From positions 1 through 38,137 of the forward strand of contig JAAYTF010000062.1 in assembly GCA_012518125.1 (NCBI GenBank): 38,137 nucleotides of DNA, read 5' to 3'. The position numbers and the translations under genes were made by a program. Origin of the DNA: Bacilli bacterium (GTDB taxonomy: Bacteria > Bacillota > Bacilli > Bacillales > Amphibacillaceae). Under the pieces are notes generated by a model. The model saw only the letters and a program-made list of their open reading frames with translations, did not search any database and was not told the DNA's origin. Positions 24,925 through 33,291 of this stretch are shown here, one piece after another. How positions within the stretch are numbered: the stretch's first letter is position 1; each line of letters starts with the position of its first letter.

Positions 24925-26136
24925 ATGTATCATAAGCCGAAAATTGTAGTTTTGGGCGCAGGCTATGCCGGCTTGAAAACTACAAGAGATTTGACGAAAT
25001 TGTTGGCGCCTGAAGAAGCCGACATCGTACTCATCAACAAACATAATTATCATTACGAAACGACTTGGCTTCACGAAGTGGCTGCAGGGACGATCAACCT
25101 GAACCAAGCCCGCTTCATGATCAGCGACGTCATTCATCCGAGCCGGGTGCGCTTGATTTATGATACGGTCGAAAAGATCGACACCGAAGAACAACGTGTC
25201 ATCTTGAAGAACGGTGAAATTACATACGATTACTTGGTTGTCGCGCTCGGATTCGAAACGAACACATTCGGCATCAAAGGCATGGAAGAGTATGCTTATT
25301 CCATCGTCGACATCAATTCAAGCCGCCTCATCCGTGAGCATATCGAGCTTCAGTTTGCCAAATACAGTGCCGGTGAAAGCGACGACGAGTCCGCATTGAC
25401 GATCCTTGTCGGCGGAGCTGGTTTTACAGGCATCGAATTCGTCGGCGAATTGGCGGAAAAAGTGCCGCAATTGTGCCGCAAGTATGACATCGATCGCAGC
25501 AAAGCGCGCATCATCAACGTCGAAGCGATGCCGAGCATTTTGCCGATGTTTGACAAAGACTTGGTCGACTATGCAATCAGATCATTGGAAGACCGCGGCG
25601 TCGAGTTCCGTTTAGGCACACCGATCAAAGAATGCACGCCGGAAGGTTTCATCGTCGGCGATGACAACGAGCTGATCAAAGCGGGGACGGTCGTCTGGAC
25701 AGGCGGGGTCACCGGGAACTCCGTACTCGGAAAATCCGGCTTTGAACTTGAACGGGGCAAAGTGATGGTCGAACCGGATTTACGCGCTCCAGGCCATGAA
25801 AACATCTTCGTCTTGGGCGATTGCGCGTGGGTCATGGATGAAGAAGCCGGAAGACCATATCCACCGACTGCGCAAGCGGCATTGCAACACGGAGAGACTT
25901 GTGCGCGCAACTTGCGTGCGTTGTTGCGCGGCGAACCGTTGGAGAAGTTCCAATTCATCGATCGCGGAACGGTCGCTTCTTTAGGTATAAGCGACGGCAT
26001 TGCGAACATTTTCAACGATACGAAGTTGAAAGGAAAAGCGGCGGCCGCGATGAAAAAAGTGGTGGACAACCGAGCATTGTTTTTGTTGGGTGGTACGAAA
26101 ATTTTGCTCAAGAAAGGAAAAGTTCGTCCGTTTTAA
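24925..26136 (+). CDS. ndh: Type II NADH dehydrogenase (NDH-2)
   Basis: A protein of 403 residues with AAAGGAG upstream. It is a single-subunit, non-proton-pumping NADH:menaquinone oxidoreductase bound to the inner face of the membrane. The FAD motif GAGYAGLKT is at residues 11-19 and the NADH motif GGAGFTGIEFVGELA near 162. The quinone/FAD segments are VLGDCAW and PYPPTAQAALQHGE. The C-terminal amphipathic part, KKVVDNRALFLLGG and KKGKVRPF, should hold the membrane. It resembles YumB of B. subtilis more than YjlD in its HNYHYETTWLHEVAAG and FGIKG segments. It lies downstream of the SCO/CtaG-like pair, but with a separate promoter. Confidence 0.92.
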   Translation: MYHKPKIVVLGAGYAGLKTTRDLTKLLAPEEADIVLINKHNYHYETTWLHEVAAGTINLNQARFMISDVIHPSRVRLIYDTVEKIDTEEQRVILKNGEITYDYLVVALGFETNTFGIKGMEEYAYSIVDINSSRLIREHIELQFAKYSAGESDDESALTILVGGAGFTGIEFVGELAEKVPQLCRKYDIDRSKARIINVEAMPSILPMFDKDLVDYAIRSLEDRGVEFRLGTPIKECTPEGFIVGDDNELIKAGTVVWTGGVTGNSVLGKSGFELERGKVMVEPDLRAPGHENIFVLGDCAWVMDEEAGRPYPPTAQAALQHGETCARNLRALLRGEPLEKFQFIDRGTVASLGISDGIANIFNDTKLKGKAAAAMKKVVDNRALFLLGGTKILLKKGKVRPF

Positions 26137-26176
26137 GCGGAACATCGATAACTTTTTTTGAGAGGAGTAAATTCCA

Positions 26177-26275
26177 TTGAGAACATTTTTTAATGTGTTG
26201 CTGGTGTTATTTGCGTCCATTTTAGGTTATGCAGTCGTCTCCCGTATCATCGAAGAGTCTCGCGACTTCCGTTAA
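26177..26275 (+). CDS. 32-residue small membrane protein after ndh
   Basis: A short frame starts at TTG 26177, 7 to 10 bases after AGAGGAG, and ends with TAA at 26273-26275. The peptide starts MRTFFNVLLVLFASILGY, so one hydrophobic helix covers most of its length, and it ends in a charged tail, SRIIEESRDFR. It lies 40 bases after ndh and before the shared terminator, so it should be cotranscribed. I do not recognise a family. It could be a small partner of NDH-2 or an unrelated small membrane protein. Confidence 0.55.
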   Translation: MRTFFNVLLVLFASILGYAVVSRIIEESRDFR

Positions 26276-26298
26276 TCAATTTCGTTCCGATGTCAAAG

Positions 26299-26340
26299 CC
26301 GAGTGATGTTGTGGTTGGATAACATCATTCGGTTTTCCTT
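26299..26340 (+). terminator. Terminator of the ndh transcript
   Basis: CCGAGTGATGTT (26299-26310) pairs with AACATCATTCGG (26321-26332) with one G-U pair, followed by a T-rich stretch. Confidence 0.85.
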
Positions 26341-26344
26341 TTTA

Positions 26345-26533
26345 TCAAAACCGTTTACGCACGCGCCGGTGCAAATTGCGGTTAAAAAACGTATAAAGCG
26401 TGGCATAAATGGAGAAAAACAACAATGGAAGCGTAAGATAAAGCGGAAGCAATCGCATCAAAGCAAGCAAATTTAAAAAAGCGACGACGATCGTCACGCA
26501 AAAAAACAGGAACGGAAACAATAGCGAGCGCAC
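26345..26533 (-). CDS. Small membrane protein, unknown (62 residues)
   Basis: The frame starts at GTG 26533, preceded by GAGGAGGGG at ideal distance, which makes translation likely. Two hydrophobic stretches (about residues 3-28 and 30-48) are separated by a short polar break, and the tail is highly basic (NRNLHRRVRKRF). I do not recognise the family. It lies downstream of the globin gene on the same strand, with a terminator hairpin between them, so it is probably transcribed alone. Confidence 0.6.
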   Translation of the reverse strand: MRSLLFPFLFFCVTIVVAFLNLLALMRLLPLYLTLPLLFFSIYATLYTFFNRNLHRRVRKRF

Positions 26534-26591
26534 ACCACACCCCTCCTCAATAAACTTTATGTATGTCGAAAGCGGAATAGAAGCGAAACGA

Positions 26592-26630
26592 AAAAAACGC
26601 TGGACATCAAACGATGCTCAGCGTTTTTAT
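26592..26630. terminator. Bidirectional hairpin terminator downstream of the globin gene
   Basis: AAAAACGCTG (26593-26602) pairs with CAGCGTTTTT (26619-26628). It is A-rich on one side and T-rich on the other, 15 bases after the globin stop codon. Confidence 0.75.
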
Positions 26631-26642
26631 CGGGTGGGTGTT

Positions 26643-27026
26643 TCATTCGAATTTGTTCACCATTTGCCCCGCAACGACAGTCAAACGTTCAAAGATCATG
26701 CTCGCATACGGTTCTTTAATTTCCGCTTCATCGATCGCTTCGTTCATGCAATCGAGCCAAGCGCGCGCCCGTTCCGGGGTGATCGGGAATGGCAAATGGC
26801 GCCTACGCAAGCGTGGATGGCCGCGTTCTTGCAAGTATAACGGCGGCCCGCCGAAAAATTGCGTCAAAAAGAGCCGCTGCTTATATTTCGTCTCCGTCAG
26901 ATCTTCCGGGAAAATCGGTTTGAGAAGCGGGTGTTTCGCCACCCGTTTATAAAATGCTTGGATCAACCGTTCGACCGTTTCCGCCCCGCCGATTGCTTCG
27001 TAAATCGTTTCCGTTCGCTCTGCCAT
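26643..27026 (-). CDS. yjbI: Truncated hemoglobin YjbI (group II)
   Basis: A 127-residue 2-on-2 globin that binds heme and oxygen in the cytoplasm. The N-terminal TIYEAIGGAETVERLIQAFY, the FFGGPPLYLQERGHPRLRRRH segment with the proximal-region histidines, and the late W in RARAWLDCMNEAI fit group II truncated globins such as B. subtilis YjbI. AAAGGGG precedes the ATG. It follows the CYTH gene by 15 bases and is thus cotranscribed with it. In B. subtilis, yjbH-yjbI form part of the same chromosomal block. Its role may be oxygen delivery or protection from oxidative damage. Confidence 0.92.
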   Translation of the reverse strand: MAERTETIYEAIGGAETVERLIQAFYKRVAKHPLLKPIFPEDLTETKYKQRLFLTQFFGGPPLYLQERGHPRLRRRHLPFPITPERARAWLDCMNEAIDEAEIKEPYASMIFERLTVVAGQMVNKFE

Positions 27027-27041
27027 ATTAAAACCCCTTTG

Positions 27042-27626
27042 TCATTCGTTTTTTAGTTTCGCTTTTTGTTGAAAAAACCGCGCTATTTTGGGCGGTGCTT
27101 TCCGTTCTTCGATGCCGTTTTCCGCCAACACGCGTTTCAGCGCGTTCATGCCTGCTTCAGTCGATGGCGCTTCGACTTCCAATTCGTAATCGACCACGCC
27201 GTGATACAGGCTTTTGTCCAACATATAATGGATGCCGTTTTCTTCGAATGTGTACCGCTCCGTGACGAGCGAGCCGACATGTCGGAGCGCATCTTCCTTG
27301 ATGCCGAGCCGTTTTAAACGTTTTGAGACGAAATCCGTTGTTGTCGGATTGCCTTCGAGCCATCGGTCCGCCGTTTCTTTCGATAGCGGTTCATTCGTCT
27401 CGAGCAGGCCTTCGTCGTGCGGTTCTTTCAACGTGAGAATGAACTGTCCACGTTTTTTGCGGATTCGAAGTGCGCATCCGTTTTCTTTCAATTGGAAATC
27501 GTCCGTTTCAAAATAATGGTTGGTTTGAACGACCGGACGTTCCGGAAAAGGCAGTTGTTTTAACAATCTGTGGAATTCATCTTCTGTAAGCATCGTTTTG
27601 AATTCGATTTCGATATGCGCTGGCAT
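27042..27626 (-). CDS. yjbK: CYTH-domain protein YjbK (triphosphate-tunnel type)
   Basis: A protein of 194 residues with GGGAGG before the ATG. The N-terminal EIEFK is the ExExK signature of CYTH/triphosphate-tunnel enzymes. Alternating charged strands follow, including CALRIRKK, FILTLKEP, and VDYELEVEA near the end. Members hydrolyse inorganic triphosphate or thiamine triphosphate, or make cAMP; the reaction here is not predictable, though the small bacterial members are mostly tripolyphosphatases. It heads a two-gene unit with the globin and is divergent from the NAD kinase gene. Confidence 0.88.
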   Translation of the reverse strand: MPAHIEIEFKTMLTEDEFHRLLKQLPFPERPVVQTNHYFETDDFQLKENGCALRIRKKRGQFILTLKEPHDEGLLETNEPLSKETADRWLEGNPTTTDFVSKRLKRLGIKEDALRHVGSLVTERYTFEENGIHYMLDKSLYHGVVDYELEVEAPSTEAGMNALKRVLAENGIEERKAPPKIARFFQQKAKLKNE

Positions 27627-27801
27627 AAGATCCTCCCAAAAAATATATTATCATAAATTTCGAATGAATGATGCAAAAAATCAATCTGACATGAACTACC
27701 AATTAATAGTGAAGCGCTAGATTCTATGATAAACTATTTATGAATTGATTGTAAGCCATGGCGTATCTTCTGTATGGAATAAAGTACAAGGGGGGCTTAT
27801 C

Positions 27802-28620
27802 GTGAATTTTGCAATTGTGTCGCGAGGCGATGAGCGATCGGATAACGTGAAAGCGAAAATGAAACAATATTTGATCGATTTCGATCTCGCTTACAACGAA
27901 CAGGAACCGGACCTCGTCATTTCGGTCGGCGGCGATGGCACATTTTTGGAGGCGTTCAGACGGTACATCCATCGGTTGGATAAAACCGCTTTTTTAGGTG
28001 TACATACGGGTCATCTCGGTTTTTACACGGATTGGACGGCGGATGAATTGGAAAAACTCGTGATCGAAATTGCCAAAACCCCTTTTCACGTCGTCGAATA
28101 TCCGCTTTTGGAAGTGATCATCCGCTTCAAGAAGGATGAAAAACCGCTCAAGACGTTGGCACTCAATGAAATGACCGTAAAGACGCTGGAAGGTTCGGTC
28201 GTCTTTGACGTGCAAATCCGGGGCGAACATTTCGAAACGTTCCGCGGCGACGGATTGTGCATTTCCACACCTTCCGGCAGCACGGCATACAACAAATCAT
28301 TGGGCGGTGGCATCATCCACCCGTCGCTTGAAGCGATCCAAGTGACGGAAATCGCATCGATCAACAACAGGGTGTTCCGTACGATCGGCTCTCCTTTGAT
28401 TTTGCCGAAGCATCACACTTGCCTGCTGCGTCCTTACCAAAAAGATCGGTTCATCATCGGGATCGACCATATAACGAAAACGTACAGCGATGTCAAATCG
28501 ATCCAATGCCGGGTGGCAAGGGAACGAATCCGTTTCGTCCGTTACCGGCCGTTTCCATTCTGGAACCGGGTGCGGGATTCGTTCATCGCGGAGGCGAAGC
28601 CGAAAGAAGAATGGCAATAA
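27802..28620 (+). CDS. nadK: NAD kinase (PpnK/YjbN type)
   Basis: About 272 residues from GTG 27802, chosen because AAGGGGGG lies 7 bases upstream. It phosphorylates NAD to NADP using ATP or polyphosphate. The signature GGDGT is at about residues 43-47, followed by [15 protein letters not shown], the ALNEMTVK segment, and [23 protein letters not shown] for substrate binding. It closely resembles B. subtilis YjbN throughout. Its last bases overlap the start of the pseudouridine synthase gene (ATG 28611), suggesting translational coupling, as in the yjbN-yjbO pair. Confidence 0.95.
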   Translation: MNFAIVSRGDERSDNVKAKMKQYLIDFDLAYNEQEPDLVISVGGDGTFLEAFRRYIHRLDKTAFLGVHTGHLGFYTDWTADELEKLVIEIAKTPFHVVEYPLLEVIIRFKKDEKPLKTLALNEMTVKTLEGSVVFDVQIRGEHFETFRGDGLCISTPSGSTAYNKSLGGGIIHPSLEAIQVTEIASINNRVFRTIGSPLILPKHHTCLLRPYQKDRFIIGIDHITKTYSDVKSIQCRVARERIRFVRYRPFPFWNRVRDSFIAEAKPKEEWQ

Positions 28621-29501
28621 GAAAAATCATCACCGAAAAAGATGCAGGCAAGGAATTGCGGCAATTTTTGAAAGAAGAGCTGTCGTTTTCAGGACGTTTC
28701 ATCAAAATGCTGTCGGAAAAGACCGGCTGCTTTTTGGTCAACGGTCGACCAGTCGATGTCAGCTTCATCGTGCAAGCCGGGGACGTATTTGAATTCATCA
28801 TTCCTGAAGAAGAAAGAAGCGAATCGGTCCAACCTGAAAACATCCCGCTGAACATCGTATTTGAAGATGAATGGTTCATCGTCATCGACAAACCGGCGGG
28901 AATCCCGTCGATGACCTCATGGCTGCATCCGACCGGAACGATTGCCAATGGTATTTTACATTACTACGACCAAAAACGGTTGCCATACACCGTGCACGTC
29001 GTGACCCGCTTAGACCGGGACACTTCAGGTTTGATGGTCGTCGCCAAACATCAATATAGCCATTCGCTCTTTTCCCGCATGCAACAAGCTAATCAAATCG
29101 AACGCCGCTATGAAGCCTTCGTTCATGGCACGTTGGAGCATGAAGCAGGGACGATCGAGCTTCCGATCCGCCGCAAAGCGAAATCGATCATTGAACGGGT
29201 CGTCGCCCCTGATGGCCAAGAGGCGATCACCCATTTTTCGTTGATCAAACAATACGAACGTTTTGCCCACGTCAACATTCAGCTTGAAACGGGGCGGACG
29301 CATCAAATCCGCGTTCATTTTTCGGCAATCGGCCACCCTCTCGTCGGCGACGATTTATACGGGGGAAGCACGGAAATGATGAAACGGCAGGCGCTTCATT
29401 GTTCCTATTTGGCATTCAAACATCCATATACAAAAGAACCGATGTCCTTCAACAGCCCTTTGCCGGAGGATATGAAAGTATTGTTGGACGGGAATAGATG
29501 A
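28611..29501 (+). CDS. RluD-family pseudouridine synthase (YjbO type)
   Basis: About 296 residues from ATG 28611, with GAAAGAAGA upstream and a 10-base overlap with the NAD kinase gene. It isomerises uridine to pseudouridine in RNA, probably 23S rRNA. An S4-like N-terminal RNA-binding part ([20 protein letters not shown]) precedes the catalytic domain. The catalytic motif RLDRDTSG (residues 133-140) carries the essential D136, with [22 protein letters not shown] later. The family contains RluA, RluC and RluD with different targets; which rRNA position is modified cannot be told. Confidence 0.92.
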   Translation: MAIRKIITEKDAGKELRQFLKEELSFSGRFIKMLSEKTGCFLVNGRPVDVSFIVQAGDVFEFIIPEEERSESVQPENIPLNIVFEDEWFIVIDKPAGIPSMTSWLHPTGTIANGILHYYDQKRLPYTVHVVTRLDRDTSGLMVVAKHQYSHSLFSRMQQANQIERRYEAFVHGTLEHEAGTIELPIRRKAKSIIERVVAPDGQEAITHFSLIKQYERFAHVNIQLETGRTHQIRVHFSAIGHPLVGDDLYGGSTEMMKRQALHCSYLAFKHPYTKEPMSFNSPLPEDMKVLLDGNR

Positions 29502-29589
29502 TTTTGCGAACATTTCAAATCATATAAAATGAAAGAGGAAACCATCTTCGAACATGCAACCTGATTTTTCAGATAGGTAGGTGAGAGTC

Positions 29590-30951
29590 GTGACAAACGA
29601 TGTAGAAAAAAGGGAAGAACGAGAGAAAGAATTGATCGATTTATTGGAAGCTGAAGACATCGAACGTTTTCGCGAAGCATTTTTGCAATTGCACCCATAT
29701 GAACAGGCAAGTTTTTTCAGTGAATTGAAAAAACCGGACCGGATGAAAGTTTACGCTTACCTATCGCCACGGGAAGTTTCTTTCGTCATGGAAAACATTG
29801 AACTTGAAGACACGGAAAAATTCATCACGGAAATGGACCCGCATTTTGCGACGATGGTGATTGCCGAGATGGCTGTCGACGATGCCGTCGACTTGTTGAA
29901 AGAGTTGTCGATCGATGAAGTGGCCAGTTTCTTGACGTTGATGGATGAAGAACCGGCGAGCCAAATCAAAGAATTGCTGCATTACGAAGAAAAGACCGCC
30001 GGAAGCATCATGACGACGGAGTATTTCACCATCAAAGATACGTTGACCGTGAAAGAAACGTTGGAATATATGAAAGAAAAAGCCCCTGATGCGGAGACGA
30101 TTTATTACGTTTATGTCCTCGATGAAGACAAAAAATTGGTCGGTGTGTTATCGTTGCGCGATTTGATCGTCGCCGATGAAAATGATCGGATTCGCGACAT
30201 CATGAACAAAAACGTCGTTTCCGTCTCCGTCGGCAAAGACCAGGAAGAGGTCGCGCAAATGATCCGTGACTACGACTTTTTGGCGCTCCCGGTCGTCGAT
30301 TTTCAAAACCATTTGTTGGGGATCATCACCGTCGACGATATTTTGGACGTCATGGATGAAGAAGCGAGCGACGACTATTCAAAATTGGCTGCGATTTCCG
30401 ACGTCTACGCGCGCGATTTAAGCCCGTTCGAAGCCGCGAAAAAACGACTTCCTTGGCTCGTCATCCTCCTTTTTTTAGGGATGATTACGGCGAGCCTCAT
30501 CGGCAGTTTTGAAAAAACGTTGGAACAAGTGCCAATCGTCGCCATCTTCATCCCGCTCATTGCCGGAATGGCCGGAAATGCGGGTACGCAGTCGCTTGCG
30601 GTTGCGGTACGTGGAATTGCCGTGGGAGATTATCACAGCGGGAACCGGTCGAAGTTGATTTGGCGGGAATTGCTCACCGGCGTGCTTACTGGAAGCGCCA
30701 ATGCGCTCATCGTCGTTCCGATGATATACATTTGGAAAGGGAATTTGTTTTTAGGCTTGCTCGTCGGTTTGGCGATTTTGACCACCGTCATCGTCGCGAC
30801 GTTGTCGGGCACACTCATTCCGCTTTTGATGGAACGGTTCAACATCGACCCGGCAGTCGCTTCCGGACCGTTCATCACGACATTGAACGACATTGCTTCC
30901 GTGCTCATTTATTTCGGATTGGCGACGATCTTCATTTCGATGTTGTTGTAA
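29590..30951 (+). CDS. mgtE: Magnesium transporter MgtE
   Basis: About 453 residues from GTG 29590; GTG 29581 in frame is a possible alternative, but it lies within the AGGTGAGA binding site. MgtE is a dimeric Mg2+ channel gated by intracellular Mg2+. The cytosolic N domain covers about 1-130, two CBS domains about 130-260 (with TAGSIMTTEYF and DILDVMDEEASDDY), and five membrane helices follow. The pore signature PLIAGMAGNAGTQSLAV lies near residue 330. No M-box riboswitch is visible in the 80-base leader, unlike B. subtilis mgtE. A terminator follows immediately. Confidence 0.95.
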   Translation: MTNDVEKREEREKELIDLLEAEDIERFREAFLQLHPYEQASFFSELKKPDRMKVYAYLSPREVSFVMENIELEDTEKFITEMDPHFATMVIAEMAVDDAVDLLKELSIDEVASFLTLMDEEPASQIKELLHYEEKTAGSIMTTEYFTIKDTLTVKETLEYMKEKAPDAETIYYVYVLDEDKKLVGVLSLRDLIVADENDRIRDIMNKNVVSVSVGKDQEEVAQMIRDYDFLALPVVDFQNHLLGIITVDDILDVMDEEASDDYSKLAAISDVYARDLSPFEAAKKRLPWLVILLFLGMITASLIGSFEKTLEQVPIVAIFIPLIAGMAGNAGTQSLAVAVRGIAVGDYHSGNRSKLIWRELLTGVLTGSANALIVVPMIYIWKGNLFLGLLVGLAILTTVIVATLSGTLIPLLMERFNIDPAVASGPFITTLNDIASVLIYFGLATIFISMLL

Positions 30952-30961
30952 ATGCCTCATT

Positions 30962-30988
30962 CCGGCCGGATTTTCCGGCCATTTTTTA
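30962..30988 (+). terminator. Terminator of mgtE
   Basis: GGCCGG (30964-30969) pairs with CCGGCC (30975-30980), followed by ATTTTTT. Confidence 0.8.
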
Positions 30989-31020
30989 TGTTTGCAACTG
31001 GCACATTTCGCATGTGGGCT

Positions 31021-31028
31021 CATATAAT
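31021..31028 (+). promoter_or_regulatory. Sporulation-type -10 element for cotO
   Basis: CATATAAT fits a sigma-E-type -10 (CATAnnAT) and begins 45 bases before the cotO TTG start. No clear -35 element is assigned. The assignment relies on the coat gene context. Confidence 0.4.
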
Positions 31029-31065
31029 GGCAATGAATGAACCGCTTTGGAAAGAGGGATGCCAG

Positions 31066-31431
31066 TTGGAAAAAATGTACGAAAACGAACCGCTCTTATA
31101 CGTCGCACAACCGGAATTGGAAAGACCGGCATGTCAAATGCAGGAAGAGTTCATTTCGTTTTTTGACGAAGAGATGAGCGAGGCGCAAAAAAACATCGAA
31201 AAACGAGAGAACGGCTCGTTCAAACAACTTTCAATCGATGAAAAGATCGATTATTTGGTCCAGTTGCCACAACAATTCATTCAAATGAAATGCAAAATTG
31301 AAACGAAAGAGAAAACGTTTCGCGGTTCCGTGATGAAGCGAACGAAAAACGAGGTCGAACTGAAGCATTCCGGCGGAAAGACGATGATCCCGATCGCTGA
31401 AATCATCTCCATCGAACTGATCGGATTATAA
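31066..31431 (+). CDS. cotO: Short spore coat protein CotO
   Basis: 121 residues from TTG 31066, with GAGGG 7 bases upstream and a sporulation-like -10 box before that; the open frame further upstream crosses the mgtE terminator and is rejected. CotO is a coat morphogenetic protein that helps assemble the outer layers. The N-terminal NEPLLYVAQPELE and the C-terminal QQFIQMKCKIETKEKTFRG with IPIAEIISIELIGL match the two conserved ends of CotO. The variable middle of the B. subtilis protein (about 227 residues in all, as I recall) is nearly absent here. The next gene is cotZ, facing it, as in the cotO-cotZ area of B. subtilis. Confidence 0.82.
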   Translation: MEKMYENEPLLYVAQPELERPACQMQEEFISFFDEEMSEAQKNIEKRENGSFKQLSIDEKIDYLVQLPQQFIQMKCKIETKEKTFRGSVMKRTKNEVELKHSGGKTMIPIAEIISIELIGL

Positions 31432-31433
31432 AA

Positions 31434-31468
31434 AACACCATCGAGAAAGGTCGATGGTGTTTCTTTTT
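31434..31468. terminator. Bidirectional terminator between cotO and cotZ
   Basis: Perfect 11-base stem: AACACCATCGA (31434-31444) with TCGATGGTGTT (31451-31461), with a T-rich run after it and an A-run before it. Confidence 0.9.
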
Positions 31469-31471
31469 CTA

Positions 31472-31939
31472 TTAAAACGCTGAAATGGCTGGTAAACATG
31501 TGACGTGACAGAAACATTTCAAATCGACAGTGATGCAGATGCCTGTTGCGCGCAATTTTTTCGTTTCTTGGTCCATCGGATTATGAGGGTTCGGATTTGG
31601 ACAATTCGGATCGCGCAACAATTCTAAAACGGCGCAGCAATCATCGTTGACGCTTTTGACTCGAAAATAATAGCTGGCGACAATCTTTCCGATATTCCGT
31701 GAATGCGCCCCATATCCTTTGAATGGTTTGCACCCATCCTTACAATATAATAAGACAGGGATCGTATCCAAGTTGTTTGGCACTTCCGTTTGCCCCAACA
31801 AATCACTGATGGAGCGTTCGCAGCTCGTTTGGCAGTCAGGTCCTTCCGTCACGTCTCTTTGTGCGCGGGCGATTTCTCTTAAAATTTTGCATACGCAATT
31901 GTGAGCATGGTAGTCTTTACCGCACGTTCCACAACTCAT
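31472..31939 (-). CDS. cotZ: Spore coat protein CotZ/CotY family
   Basis: 155 residues from ATG 31939 with AAAGGAG upstream. This is a cysteine-rich crust/exosporium-type protein. The start, MSCGTCGKDYHAHNCVCKILR, and the cysteines of DCQTSCE, YCKDGCKPFKGYG, DDCCAVLELL, and the ending CITVDLKCFCHVTCLP are typical of CotY/CotZ and ExsY. These proteins form ordered, disulfide-linked arrays on the spore surface. CotZ and CotY are similar; I prefer CotZ because it faces cotO as in B. subtilis. A sigma-K-like promoter lies about 50 bases upstream. Confidence 0.92.
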   Translation of the reverse strand: MSCGTCGKDYHAHNCVCKILREIARAQRDVTEGPDCQTSCERSISDLLGQTEVPNNLDTIPVLLYCKDGCKPFKGYGAHSRNIGKIVASYYFRVKSVNDDCCAVLELLRDPNCPNPNPHNPMDQETKKLRATGICITVDLKCFCHVTCLPAISAF

Positions 31940-31988
31940 AATAAAACTCCTTTCTCTCGTTAAGTAGACTAATCCATATAGTCGATAA

Positions 31989-32016
31989 TAAGATATGTCA
32001 TTCGTATACGTGTTGT
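31989..32016 (-). promoter_or_regulatory. Sigma-K-type promoter of cotZ
   Basis: On the minus strand CATATCTTA (31989-31997) fits the sigma-K -10 consensus CATAnnnTA exactly, with AC (32015-32016) 17 bases upstream as the -35. Late mother-cell expression is expected for a coat gene. Confidence 0.6.
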
Positions 32017-32139
32017 GTAGGCACATACATCAGGAACGAATATTGCGGGAACTTTCGCGAAATATTTCAAACATGTTGAATATAGCTATTTTTTTGCTGG
32101 TTGGATATGGTAAAATAAAGATACAAGGAGGTGGCTTCA

Positions 32140-32409
32140 ATGGGCTATTTTTTGCCGATCCGAGATTATCAAGGGGAACAGTACAAACGAAGAATCGTCG
32201 GGTCAAATCATACGTATCAGGTCGACCGAACGTATCGTGTGGTTTTTCATAAAATTTCCAACGACAATCAAGCTGATCGGAAATTGACTTATGTGGCCGC
32301 CAAAAAAAGCGTTGCCAAGAGGAATGAAAAAATGAAAAAAAGAAGACGGTTCACCAGCGGAGGAGGAAAAGTTGCAGGAAAAGGGGAGCATATTAATATG
32401 CAAATTTAG
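32140..32409 (+). CDS. Small basic protein, unknown (89 residues)
   Basis: From ATG 32140, preceded by AAGGAGGTGG, a near-perfect binding site. The protein starts MGYFLPIRDYQGEQYKRR, a pattern I associate with short Bacillus proteins of unknown role that sit near coat and sporulation genes. The C-terminal half is Lys/Arg-rich (AAKKSVAKRNEKMKKRRRF) and then Gly-rich, which may indicate binding to nucleic acid or to the spore surface. There are no cysteines and no membrane segment. It points away from cotZ. No function is assigned. Confidence 0.7.
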   Translation: MGYFLPIRDYQGEQYKRRIVGSNHTYQVDRTYRVVFHKISNDNQADRKLTYVAAKKSVAKRNEKMKKRRRFTSGGGKVAGKGEHINMQI

Positions 32410-32463
32410 TTGACCGTGTTCATCTCAGCAATAGGACAGATGGGCACTTTTTTTTGCGCTGGT

Positions 32464-33180
32464 TCAATGAATTTTTTTCTCATAGTCTTTATGTTTTATT
32501 TTATAGTATGGTTGGACGAACAACGGTTTTCCTTCCCAATATTCGACATAAAACAGTTCCTTCACCGTTTTGAATTGCCGTTTTTCCAGTTCATCGAGCA
32601 GCCATTTTTCCGTCTTGTTGATTTCCCTCAAGTTGTCGTAAATGATTTCCCCATCGGACACCAACGTCACCGCCAAATGCTGCGCGCTAGGTGCGATATT
32701 CAAATCTTCTTTCGTCGGTGTCGCGTAATTTGATTTTTTCAGCACCGACAGCTCACCATTCGATTCCAGGACTGCATACTCGACTTCCTGGACGGAAAAG
32801 ACATCTTTCATTCTTAACAGCTGTTGGAGTTCGTTGATGTCGAGTTTATTTTTGCGGAGTTCTTCGTAGACGAGGTTTCCTTTATGAATGAGCACCGAAG
32901 GCTTCCCCTCCAAAAAATACCTTGTCCGTTTAAATTTCTGCGTGATCGTTTCGATGACATACAAAATCAGACCGAAAGAAAAAATGACGAACCCGATTTC
33001 TTTGATTCCTGCATCTTTATCGAACAAAGCGTTGCTCACCAAATCTCCGAGCACGATGGCAGCGATGAAATCAAAAGCGGTCAGCTGTGTAATCTGTCTG
33101 CGTCCGAGAATTTTTGTGACAATGAACAATCCGATGATACCGAATAATATTTCGAAAAAAATGGGAAATAATTCTTTCAT
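32464..33180 (-). CDS. DUF421 / YetF-family membrane protein
   Basis: 238 residues from ATG 33180 with GGAGG upstream. Three N-terminal membrane helices (about 1-90) include the conserved GRRQITQLTAFDFIAAIVLG-DLVSNALF. The soluble C-terminal part carries the duplicated DUF421 region, with GKPSVLIHKGNLVYEELRKNKL, LLRMKDVFSVQEVEYAVLES and ELSVLKK. Members such as YetF, YdfR and YrbG are frequent in spore formers, with some linked to germination or the spore coat, but no biochemical activity is established. The gene is transcribed alone, on the opposite strand to its neighbours. Confidence 0.88.
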   Translation of the reverse strand: MKELFPIFFEILFGIIGLFIVTKILGRRQITQLTAFDFIAAIVLGDLVSNALFDKDAGIKEIGFVIFSFGLILYVIETITQKFKRTRYFLEGKPSVLIHKGNLVYEELRKNKLDINELQQLLRMKDVFSVQEVEYAVLESNGELSVLKKSNYATPTKEDLNIAPSAQHLAVTLVSDGEIIYDNLREINKTEKWLLDELEKRQFKTVKELFYVEYWEGKPLFVQPYYKIKHKDYEKKIH

Positions 33181-33253
33181 ATCCGCACCTCCGGTAGTAT
33201 GATGTAAGTATAGGCTTGCACGATTCAAAAAATATATTCATTCAAATGTGTTG

Positions 33254-33262
33254 TGCTATAAT
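33254..33262 (+). promoter_or_regulatory. Extended -10 promoter of the MBL hydrolase gene
   Basis: TGC-TATAAT (33254-33262) is a perfect extended -10 element 30 bases before the start codon; the -35 region is weak. Confidence 0.5.
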
Positions 33263-33291
33263 AGTGGCAATGTGATGTAAGGGGTATGGAA

